Assembly: GCA_016785225.1 (NCBI GenBank)
Contig: JAFBJZ010000941.1
Span: 310,001 to 374,000, forward strand
DNA from: Psettodes erumei
Lineage: Eukaryota; Chordata; Actinopteri; Pleuronectiformes; Psettodidae
Direction of reading: 5' to 3'
DNA: 64,000 nt
Below are positions 37,307-48,100 of this stretch, one piece after another (the stretch's first letter is position 1; every line of letters starts with the position of its first letter). The notes below the pieces were generated by a model, which was not told the origin of the DNA, did not search any database, and worked only from the letters and a program-made list of their open reading frames with translations. The position numbers and the translations under genes are program-made.

Positions 37307-39074
37307 ATGTTTCAGCGTCTGAGCAACCTGTTGTTTGGGGAGGTAGAAGAGGTGGCAGCTGAACTGAAGGGACCCAACCCCTGTGTGACTGAGGCTGACG
37401 AGGAGGGATGGATGCTCGTCAATCTGCCTGGTGAGTCTCAGCAGAGTGAGTGCAGGGCTGGATTCTGGGGGGTGGGATGTGTGTGTTTGTTGGGGAGTGT
37501 CTGCGAAATGGTCAAATTATGTTTTATGTCCAAAGATTTAGGTAGCTGAGAAATACCTCTGTTCTGATCTGCATGTAGTGACTAACATGTAAAGTGTAAG
37601 AGTAATGATGGGTTGGGGTGAAAAATTAGTCAGGGCAAGGTGCAACTATAGTGGCAATTACCTGTATGGCTACCATACCCAAGCCGCTGATGGAAACACC
37701 TGATTCTCTGTGAACATACATCTCCTTCCTCTTTGTTCATAATCCCAGTCATGACAAAGGCAATTACTGAGTATAAAAATGTGCTTTGCCGGTTCAGAAG
37801 CCAACCACACCTCAAAAAAGCAACATAAAATTACTTCTCAGCAGAGTCAAGGCAAGCATGATGTTGCTCACATAATCACAACCTTAGAGGGTCAACATAA
37901 CTAATGATGTGACTCTTATGTTTTGTGTTTCCTTACCCCCTCCTCTTCCTCTCCTCCAATTTGTTTAAACACCCTTACATTCTCCACACTGGTATGTGTG
38001 CGCGTGCGTATGTGATCCCTTTAAAATTGCCCCTGTTCAACCTGCATGGCTTTTTTTAAAAAATCTACTACATTTTCTGGCCGTCTTTACTGGCCATCCC
38101 ATCCCTGATGTCATCGCTGCCATGTGCTCAGGAGAGTCTGACTGCATGATGCAGGCGGAGGATGAGACGGGAGCCCCACAGATTGCACAATCATTCCCAG
38201 ACAGTAACCTTTCACATCCTCAAGACACACATACAAGGACTGAACGTCCAGCCCCCATTCTCCACCCACCCCACAAGCGCCGCAGAACATACAAAGGTCA
38301 GGCGCGAGTTGCAGTAGCGCCATCAGACCCCCTCTCCTGTACCAGCGTAAGCGCATCAGACTTGGGTGCCACTACACCCGTAACCCTGCCAAGGCGGGTC
38401 AGACTCTCTACGCCCTCCTCCGCCCCGTCGATGTCCCCTGGCTCTGGGAGTGAGTGTGGGGGCAGTGGGGGTAGCAGTAGGGCAGGCTCAGAGAGAGGCT
38501 GCATGGATGAGAGCTGGTTTGTCACCCCTCCCCCCTGTTTCACTGCAGAGGGAGCCACAGCAGAGGCCAGCCCAATGGAGGACCTGCTCATCGAGCACCC
38601 CAGCATGTCTGTGTACGTCTCCCCCAACAACTTGTCCATGGTCTCCAACAGCAACCTGTCTGTGGTGGGAGAAGAAAGCATTGTCAGTCTGGCAAGCAGC
38701 ATGAGGTAAGAAATAGCACTATTTTATGCTGGCTTCTTTCACTCTCACCTCCTCCCTCGCCATCAGCATGACCATGACAACAATCACACCTTCTCTCTCC
38801 CTGCAGCAGAGTGGCTGAGCCGGCTGCTGCCCCCGCCACCCGTAGCACTATGTCCACCAGGGTGAGCCGCGGAGCAGCTGCTCAGGCTGGAGCCCTGGCC
38901 AAGGTCACCCATGTGGCCAGGGTGCAGCGGAGCAAAGCTCGCATCGACAGGCGCCATCTGGGCCGCAACCGCATCCAACGCCAAAACCGCACCAGGGAGC
39001 AGGTCCCCCGCCACGCAGCCCATGCCAGAAACACCTTCCTTCACCAGCCCAGCAAGCGTAACTTCTGCCACTGA
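37307..39074 (+). CDS. tp53inp2: TP53INP2 (DOR), autophagy and nuclear coactivator protein (3 coding exons)
   Basis: Coding exons: 37307-37430, 38132-38705 and 38807-39074; 321 aa, longer than human TP53INP2 (about 220). The N-terminus MFQRLSNLLFGEV is the family signature. The LC3-interacting region is W35-M-L-V38 inside an acidic patch (EADEEGWMLV). A basic KRRR cluster could be a nuclear signal. The middle holds the conserved blocks DESWFVTPPPCFTAEG and EDLLIEHPSMSVYV. The C-terminal QRQNRTRE and the final FLHQPSKRNFCH match the family tail. TP53INP2 shuttles from nucleus to autophagosomes, binding LC3/GATE-16 and VMP1, and also coactivates nuclear receptors and rDNA transcription. I prefer INP2 over INP1 by the C-terminal sequence and by position beside ggt7 and ncoa6. 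The extra length is a Pro/Ser/Gly-rich insertion between the LIR and the DESWF block. Confidence 0.93.
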
Positions 39075-41090
39075 ACTTCTGAGCAGCCAGGGGGCATAGT
39101 TTACTCTGAGGGCATTAGACACCCAAGGCACACATGATTAAATATATTCACCTACAGCATATTTGCTTTAATTTCCACACATTATATCATATTAACTCAG
39201 ATACCAGTAGGCTGGTAGCTGTTATGTTTTGGTTTATACACAAACTGACTCCACCTGGTAGCTCTATGCCTCATTCTGTTGTTATGAACCAAGCCCTCTC
39301 TGTAGATCTTTATGATAGTTGTTGTCAATGGCAGTATCCAAGCAACTAAAATAAGTCTTCAACAATAGTTACACAGGTTATACTTAGTAACAATAATGTC
39401 TGAAAAACAACAAAAAGTTTTGCTATCTTAATTTTCTTTCCTGTCTTAGTAAAATCTTTTCCTTACTTCTACTCTTCCTTGACATTTTTTAACTCAACCA
39501 TTACATCCACAAAATACTTTGTTAAATTTGGAGATAATAGTTTGAATTCAAATAGCCTAGTGTACCTTAATCTTTAATGGAGGAACAGACTTTAATTTTG
39601 GAAAGACAGAGATAACTTAAATTATAGAATCTTTTCAGTGAATGCAACTCATCATGTCTTTGGTGCTTTAAATTAAAGGGGATCTATCACAATATGACTT
39701 TAAGTTTATTTAGAAGAGGTGGAAGATATATACCGTGGATGATGAGAGCAAGAGGAAGATCACCATACATTTGTTTCTCTCCAGTTTGGTTTGCCAACAC
39801 ACCAAGTAAAGACAGGAGTGAGCAACCTGTTTCATCATAGGAAACAAAACGTGAGACTTCTCTTCTCTCACTTTGTGAAGGTTGAGAGCAAGTGGAAGAT
39901 GGTTAGAGTAAGAGCAAAACAGACTAAAGAGTCAAAGAAATTATATGATGAATTCAAATTTGATAGTAATAAAAGGAATGTGGTTAATGTGAAATGGTCA
40001 TATGCAAGTGTTATGTAACCCTTAGAAAAGCCTGTGAATAAGTTAAAGTCAGCATCAAAAATGGCCTGTGTTTCTCTTGATGATGAATAAGTTTGTCCCT
40101 TTTTGGTGCAGATGAAAAACAGTGTCATGGGCAGCCAGAAAATTGTTCATGACAAGCTTTGTGAATATAGTGATAGAATGCAGGGCTTTCCTTTGGGTTA
40201 CAGGGTTTGGCAGGTTATAGTAAGTAAAAAGCGGTGTTGATGGTAACTCTTTATTTTGTTTTGTTAATCTGTCTTCTGCTCATTTTGTCTTGTAAATTAT
40301 CAATATTATTTTGTCTCTCTCTGTTTGGTTCCTACAATATAAGCAAGAAAAGAAAGCCTGTTCCTGTCCGACAAAGAGAAAGTACACATTTGGCTTTTCA
40401 AGCCAACAAACGAGAAATCACTCCCTTATGGATCATACACTGCATGGTGATCATTAAACGTGTGGTCTGTAAACTTAAGTAATGCGCCCAGCACACATCA
40501 GCCTCGTTCATCCACCACAGTGGTGTGTGCTGTGACTTGACATTATCCATGTAAACACAAAAAGGAAAGTATTGTCTTTTTACGCATCAGTCCCTTGTAT
40601 TAAAAAAAGTCGCTGACTTCAAAGGACGCACTTGTTAGTGGAAAAAAGGGGACGTAAAGCTCTCCTTAAAGCCCAAAAACAAGCATCAACCCCTTCATCT
40701 TGCTTATTGTCGTGTGACACATTTCTCTAACATCTCCATTACTTTCTGTTCCCTTCTCCTTAGCACATCAAGCTCTAACAGTGTCCACTTAAAGATCTAG
40801 CTTACTGATATGTGTTCAACAACAATAGTAAACAATGGTGCTGAAGTGTATACTAATGTATGTAAATTATTTGAGACATGGATGTAAGTTTGCACTGTCA
40901 TACATTTTGTGAGTTTTAGCGGCGTGCTGTGTGCTTGTTTTATTTTTTTCTTTTCTTTTTGTTTTGATTCAAATTGTGGGTGAGAAGGTGTATTGACATG
41001 TTATATGCTAGAAAAATTCTTTAAAAAATATATGAATATTGGTCATTTATTTCTCTTGTAAATATTAAAAAAAATTACAGTATAATGCCT
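39075..41090 (+). other. tp53inp2: tp53inp2 3' UTR (long, AT-rich)
   Basis: About 2 kb of AT-rich noncoding sequence follows the stop. No AATAAA occurs early, and the best late candidate is ATTAAA at 41064-41069. A long AU-rich 3' UTR is usual for TP53INP genes, but the exact end is uncertain. Confidence 0.4.
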
Positions 41091-43780
41091 CGTTAGATGT
41101 CAAAGCCTCTCAGGATTTGAGTCCACAATGTTGTGTCTGATGAGACTGATAAGAATCCTCTCTCTGCCTCACCTCTGTGCTCATTAACAAACCACAAGGG
41201 CACTTCAGTGGCCGAAAGTGGTGTTTTTGCCCCAGCTTCAGTTTCATCTTGATGAGATGCACCTTACAAGCAGCACTCGACTCTGAGTTGATGTGCCATA
41301 GGCAAACACTGCCCTCCACAGGGTCCACTTAGCACAACATTTGCTGTCTGGATGCTGGTGAGGTTATGGCACAGTGGCATGATTTTAGTACAATCTGTAC
41401 TGGTGTGTTCAAAGGATAGATTGAGGGTCTGGGGATCCATTCAGATTGTTTTGGAAAATGAAAAACTCATTTCTCATTTAGCTCAGCTATAAGTATGATA
41501 AATCATTTTCCCTTTAATCAACTTACCACAAATGTTTTCTTTCTGCTAATATCCTTTGACAATATCCCTTGTGATGATTTATAATACAATTATGAATATA
41601 ATCTTTTTTGTTTTCAAAGATAAATGTATCATGTTGATTCTTCTTAACAGTGAAGGGAAAGCATCTGAGGTGATGAGTCTATGCGCACACACAAACACAC
41701 ACAATGATCTCTGTTATTTCAAGTCCTAATACTACTCTGATTTTGACCCAGGGGTTGAATTTTGTTTGCCTGTTGTAAAAGGAAAAAAAAGTATTTACAG
41801 AGTGAAAACAGGGTAATAATGAGATCACAGGTGGATGTGTGTGTGCAAGATTTAATGATCATCACAGATACCTCTGCCGCTGCAAAAGCTGTCTTGTTTT
41901 CCTTCATTTTTTTCCTTTCCCTTTTCACCAGTGTCGTGTAAAAAGGCAACATGTTCTCAGTATGTTGTATGTGATCATTGAAAGGTGTGGTTACAGAGTG
42001 AAAGTCATTCAATAATAGGGAGAGAGAGTGGTCACCCAAGGTATGGAGCCTGAATCACATAGAAGATGAGGGCATGGGAAGGATGAGGCAGGCAACAAAT
42101 AGTTTATATATTTTAAAAAATGAAAAAAATGAAATTAAATGTATCAGAAAAATACAGTAGAATATGCTTGTATTTTCCCATATAGGTATTAGAAGACTTG
42201 TTCACCAATAGGCCATTTTAAATTAAATCCGTTGAATGTCTGGGGAGTTTCATATTTTTATGTTGTGCCCTGAAATGATGGCAGCTTAAAACACTTGGGA
42301 TTTTGCCCATGTTACATCTCAATTTGTTCACCCCTCCCCCCATAACAAGGAAATATATAGACATATAAAATTTGGTGTATCCAATATCTATGGTGATCGT
42401 GCCTTTCACTATTTCTGCATGGTTTTTGTGATGTACTGATTTTTCCATCCACTGTCATCCACTGACAGGCAAGACCTATGCAAAAGTCAACGGATGGGTT
42501 TTCCAGCATCCATTCAGAAAACACAGGTACCCGCCAAAAAACAACAACAACAACAACAACAGCAACAATAAATACTCAGGTTAACACCTGAATCTTGTGT
42601 CATTATTTTCATGTTAAATAGCGGCAGGGAATGGGATTGGAGCAAAGAGCGTGTGGTCTGTTGTCAGTGTCAGGGGAAGAAGAATTGAGAACTTCGGTAC
42701 TTAGAAGACTTAGTTTTACTTACTTACTTACAATAGCAATACTATGATGTAAAAACACTCCATTATGAGTAAACACATTATAAAAGTGAGAAAGTATTAC
42801 CAGCCAAACACAGCAACAAAAGTAAAGGTGCTACTCTTGACTTGCAAAGTAACTATAGCTGTAAAATGAATGAAGTGGAATAAAAAGTACAATATTCAAA
42901 TACAAAGTAGCTTAAAAAGGAAATACTCTACTAGAGAACGAGTACCTCAAGACTTCACAACACGTACAGTCCTTTGTTCTATTTCACCACTGTCTGTTTG
43001 GAGATGACACGATGAATGTAGGTGGAGGTTTAGGCTAAAAAAAGCTACCAGGTTGGCAGATAGGTGTGGTAATTGCCTGTAAATAAAACTGGAACTGAAC
43101 TGCATATGGGTGAGTGTTAGTGTGAGTGTTAGCATGAGTGTTAACATGCGCATAATGGACTTATATTGTCTCAGGCTTGTCAAAAGGAGTAAATAAAAGT
43201 GATGAAACAATGAGTAGAAATGCCCATCATACTAATGAAATCCAGGCTCCAGCATATCTGTGTTTGCTTCTTCTTGGTAAACTGAAAAATATGCCAATAT
43301 GGTATTCAACAGTGGAGAAGCTGGTACTCTTTCATTTCATACATTTTTAAAAATATTTTTGCTTCAAGAACTACTTAAACTATTTTTCTGTTATAAAAAT
43401 TGGTGCCGATTCATTTTTTTGTCATTCAACATCATTTAGTACCAGAGTGTTGGTTGGGGCCTGGGTGCCTGAGGAAATAATGACACTGCAATGTCAAAGA
43501 AACAACCAACAACATGTTTTAAATTTTATTCTATTGGAGCCTTCGAGGTGGTCAGTTCGGGTTTCTGTGAAAGACAAACACTGTGACTGGAACATGTGCA
43601 GACCTGCTACAACCTGTTTGTCCAGTTCACCATTAAAAAAAACACCTGAAGGCTTTGCCTCCCAAGGGGCATTTTCCCATTACCTACTAATACAACCGTG
43701 TGTGGAATCCGTCTTAAAGACAGTGAGGGGAATCAATTCATTGTTCCCAATGAATGGATAAAGATTTGCCATAAGTAACA
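41091..43780. other. Gene-free stretch between tp53inp2 and ggt7
   Basis: No exon is supported. It holds an ACA trinucleotide tract at about 42540-42565, a second copy of the 'tggtggaagaagt' type repeat at about 42690-42965, and AT-rich single-copy DNA. Confidence 0.5.
42690..42965. repeat. MITE-like fish repeat, copy 2 (eroded)
   Basis: Internal phrases typical of the same family as the copy at 15540-15809 occur in order: 'aaaaacactccattatgag', 'gtattaccagcca', 'aacaaaagtaaaggtgct', 'gtggaataaaaagtacaat', 'aaatactctactag' and 'gagtacctcaa'. The terminal inverted repeats are not clearly preserved. Confidence 0.6.
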
Positions 43781-43799
43781 GGGCATATGAGAAGATGTT

Positions 43800-45147
43800 T
43801 TGGACAGTGTGTCGATTCTGTTTCGGTCCGGACATATGCGGCCAGTGACGGTGAGTCCCTCCGAGGTGTGAAGTTTGTCTCGGCTTTATCTTTACAGTCT
43901 GGTTCTTTAGGTTTCAACGTCGAAACGCGCAGCTGCTTTTATTCTGGGACGCGTCACACGCGGATCTCAGCCGTGGATCTGAACGGCCCACAACACAGTG
44001 AAGCCGCTCTGGTATTGGTTCTGAAACGGCAGCGCTACCTTTGTGAATGACACGTAGTCAGTGAATACTTGATACGTTACATTACATTCAAATGAGACTA
44101 TCAAATTACTAGTCGTTACTCGGCCAACCATTCAAAACCAGTTAACTCTGGTTTTACTGGTTGTGCGAAGCTGTAACGTGAAACTTACTTCCCTGTGCTG
44201 CGGCGTCGTGATTCGGAGCGGGTGTAGTCTTGGTGACGGAGCTCGACTCACCTTACCTCGCCTTCCCCGGTGAATGCCCCCTCCCTCCGGCAAAAAACAG
44301 CGTTTTTTATTTGACCACGCGTTCATTTTTTTTTTCTTACAACAACGGTAAGTAACACCGAGTTAGCGTTGAGCTCCTCGTAGCCGCACGTCTGTGCGGA
44401 ATTAACAGAGAGATGTGCTAGCTAGTGCGCGACGGCGCGGCGAAGGAACCAGGACACGCAGAAAGCAGCGCCTCCAGGGTTGGCTCCGTGTTTGACTTTT
44501 ACACGGGGGAAAAAAGCGGTGTTGTTTTAAAAGACACGCAATAATCACTACAGTGTATCGCTTTTCTGGCGGCGGCATTATCAGACAGAGGTAGACCTGT
44601 TGTCGCACGTCAATATTTGGATAAGGCTGTGTTCGCTAAGCGCAATGAGCCTGTGAATTAAATGAAGGGCATAACCTCAGAGGTTAGACATATACCTCCC
44701 GTGTCGAAAACCAAATAACTTGCTCGCTTTGTTATCCTCCGCAGGTGTCTGGAAGAAAAAAAAAACCGCATCATCATCGGAGCTGCACACCCGTGCTCCG
44801 GCCTATCAGCATTCTTTGAGAGGAAGCAGCTACAGTGATGTTGTTGTGAGGGGTGCGCCAGTATCACGCAAGGAGACTACAAATCCCAGCAGAAGTGTGA
44901 TAGAATGGGAAGGACCCGATCGAGCAGTTCCACTAATTCTTCAGCACAGCAGCGCTAGGGGTTCATAGAGAGATATTTTGGGGATTTTAGGGGGATCTAG
45001 GGATCTGGATGACAGGGGCAGGTGTGTGGCCGACCGTCTCAGACAAGAAACAGATGTGACCGGAAATATGGATATCCCACTCTAACTCCTTCACAGCCTC
45101 GAGGTACAGATAGGTTTAACTGCCAGACTGCAGGATCAACGATAGCC
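43800..45147 (+). promoter_or_regulatory. ggt7: ggt7 promoter and 5' leader with several upstream ORFs
   Basis: A CG-rich stretch from about 43830 to 44620 looks like a CpG-type promoter. A donor (aacaacg/gtaagt) with last exon base at 44346 fits a noncoding first exon. An acceptor (cctccgcag) at about 44744 would open the exon holding the start codon. Within that leader are several short ATG ORFs: 44905-44958 (17 aa), 45009-45059 (16 aa, containing a minimal ATG-TGA) and 45068-45085 (5 aa). These suggest damped translation of the main ORF (inference). Confidence 0.45.
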
Positions 45148-48100
45148 ATGCACAGCCCTGCCCCTGAAATCATAGCAGGGTACCCGAGTGGATGTGTGGC
45201 GGACAAAGATGCAAATCCGGAGACAACCTTGGGGAGTGCCTATTCTCCCGTGGACTACATGAGCATTACCAGCTTCCCCAGGCTGCCAGAGGATGATGTG
45301 ATGTCTGGGGAGAACACCCTCAAATCACGCAAAGATGACGACAACGTCCTGAGCGAGCAAGATACAGGTCAGTCAGACACTGGAGATGTAGGTTTTTGGA
45401 TGAAGATTCATCAAGTACTGTTGTCTGTCATTTAAATTAAGACCCATCACTCACTGTAGCAAATCACTTCAAGGTTTGAATTTGATCCAGGACTGCAACC
45501 AATGATAATTTTTTATTTATTCCCTGTTGATCAAATAATTCTTTCACTTCAAATTTGAACAAAATGTGTGCTAATTTGAGGATTGCATAAATGTGGAATT
45601 CCAAAATGGGTTTTTCAACATATACCATAAATCATGGAGGTCCTGCTCCTTCCTGTTTACTCTAAGCCTTTTGGTTTTTGCTGCATGACACAGACCCAGA
45701 TCTGTTTCTGAAGTCAGCTCGTCTCCAGCGTCTCCCTTCCTCGGCCTCTGACCTGGCCAGCCATGACGTTGCATCCCTGCAGGAGACCAGCAGAGACCCC
45801 TTTGCAGAGGACTGCGCTTGTCAGCGAGATGGACTGACAGTCATCATCACAGCCTGTCTCACCTTCGCCACAGGAGTCACAGTAGCTCTCATCATGCAGA
45901 TCTACTTTGGAGACCCACAGGTAAGGGGCGTGGGTGTGTTTGCAGATGCCCAAGTCACTTCAAAGGTATTAACTTCCCTGTCTCCCCTCTGTTTTCCCCT
46001 CTGTTTTTCAAGGTCTTTAACCAAGGAGCAGTGGTGACGGATGCAGCTCCGTGTACCTCTCTTGGCTTTAACATTCTGGGGAAGTTGGGGTCCAGTGTTG
46101 ATGCTGCCATCACTGCTGCTCTCTGTTTGGGAATTGTCCACCCGCACACTTCTGGCATAGGAGGGTCAGTGATAGAAAGCTTTTTCGTCTCATCCGAAAA
46201 GGACGTCAACTGAGGTTCTCAGACTTGGCTGGATACAAATAAGGAGACAACCTAATGCTCTGTGGATGTTTTATGCAGTGGTGGAGTTATGTTGGTGCAC
46301 GACATACGTAAGAATGAGACGAGGGTCATCGATTTTAGAGAGACGGCACCATCTGCCATCCACGAGGAGATGATGCAGACAAACCTTGATCATAATGTAC
46401 GCCATTTTTCTGGATTACCTTTCTTAAACCTGTTTAGTAAGATTGCAGATGGTTTCTTAATTGTTCATGTGCCGAGGTTAACACATGCATCCTGTTCTCG
46501 TTGTTTCATTTCAGCCTGGCCTGCTGGTGGGAGTACCAGGCATGCTCAGTGGGATGCATCAGGCACACCAGCTCTACGGCAGGTAGGCGTTAGTGTTAGT
46601 TCAGTCTTTAGCAGTTAGTCTGACACTGTATTATTATCATTGTCTTGATTCTTCAGCTGCTGAGGATGATGTTACAGCACCATTTAACTTGCTTGATCCA
46701 TGCGTGGGAATTAAGGGCTATTAAGTATGGAGAGGAGCTCAGAGTGTATATATGAGATTAAAACATCTGTAAAGCAAGCCAGAACTACAGGACCTTCAAT
46801 TTCCCCAGGATGTCGTGGAAGGATGTGGTTACCATGGCAGCAGACGTGGCCAGAAATGGATTTAATGTTACCCAAGACTTGGGTAAGTACAGAGTAATGT
46901 AGTATAAATCACTGGGTGAAGTCCCTGTCACTAATATCACTGCTTTCTCTCAGCCTGAGCGTTGTTCCTCAGCAACGTGCAGTTAAGTCTTATCGAGATC
47001 AGCTGATCGCCTCTTCATTTCCTCCCTCTCCCCAGCTGAAGCTCTGGCTAAAGTCAAGGACCAGAACATCTCTGATGCATTTCGGGAATTGTTCCTCCCC
47101 AACGGCCAGGCTCCCCTCTCTGGTTTGTTCACCCGACGTCTGGATTTGGCGTCCACGTTGGATGCTGTTGCAGTTAAGGGGATATCGGAGTTCTACAGTG
47201 GAAACCTGACGCAGGAGATGGTGGCTGCAGTAAGGAAGAATGTTTTCCCCCGTCTCCCGCTAAGATTACATAAGCAGTCATATATTCTGCACAATCTTCA
47301 TTGGAAGTCATTTTTACCACTCAAACACTAATTCCCTTGTGTACTTTGACCTCAGCCTTATACATTTTGGTGAGGGTGTGGTAATAATTCACTATTGTCA
47401 TAGTGTGGGGAAAAAAAAACACGATGTGAGGTAATCATTGATCATAAATGTGTGGTGTAAATGAAAGATTAAAAACCGTTGTGATTTACAGCAATCTTAA
47501 CAAGATGAGATCAGAAATATAACTTGCAAATGAGGTTTGTGAGTCCACTCGATAAAGTAGTAGAACTTCAGGTGACTGAAATATATTTGATTGTTGAATT
47601 GCCCCGTTAGTGACAACACCGTATGGGATAACCCGTCAACTTAGATTTTAAACTATGTATTTCTAATAGGTTCTAGCCAAAGGTGGGGTGCTCACAGATG
47701 ATGACTTTGGGAACTACAGCACAGTCTTGCAGCAGCCAGCAGAGATCACCTATCAGGGTAAATCACCTGCTGTAAAGCGCCGTGTGCTGTCATACACGGA
47801 GCGAAGAGGATTTAAGGTGGAGAGAGAAGCTCGCGTGTGCTGAATATCACCGAAGCGACATTTGTTTGGATATAAAAGGCCGTTTGTGGCACACGGGTCT
47901 TGATTTTCAAGTATTTATTACAGCAATTTCAATTTGAGAACGCTGAAGCTGCACGTATTATTTGTGTCAGAGATGCTTGAAGAAGACCCAATGCATTAGC
48001 ATAACATAAGCTTCATTTGACCTGAAAACTTTATCCTTTTCATGTACAAGATGTGAATGCACTGTATTTACATTTTAATTTTCCTCACATTGTTCCATTT

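Noticed and set aside
37075..37362. 95-codon upstream ORF overlapping the tp53inp2 start
   Set aside because: The reading begins with TTG, not ATG, so it is not a credible upstream ORF. The rest is chance openness in the leader.
42540..42570. ACA repeats considered as a CRISPR-like or structured array
   Set aside because: This is a plain trinucleotide microsatellite with no spacer structure, in a vertebrate genome.
43787..44050. 87-codon ORF near the ggt7 promoter
   Set aside because: It lacks an ATG at its start and overlaps the CG-rich promoter region. Its composition is not protein-like and there are no conserved motifs.
45148..45435. ggt7 first coding exon read through past 45367
   Set aside because: Conserved GGT7 sequence resumes at 45694 only by splicing (ACAG/gtcagt to acacag/ACCC, restoring DPDLFLKSARLQRL), so the read-through tail is intron.
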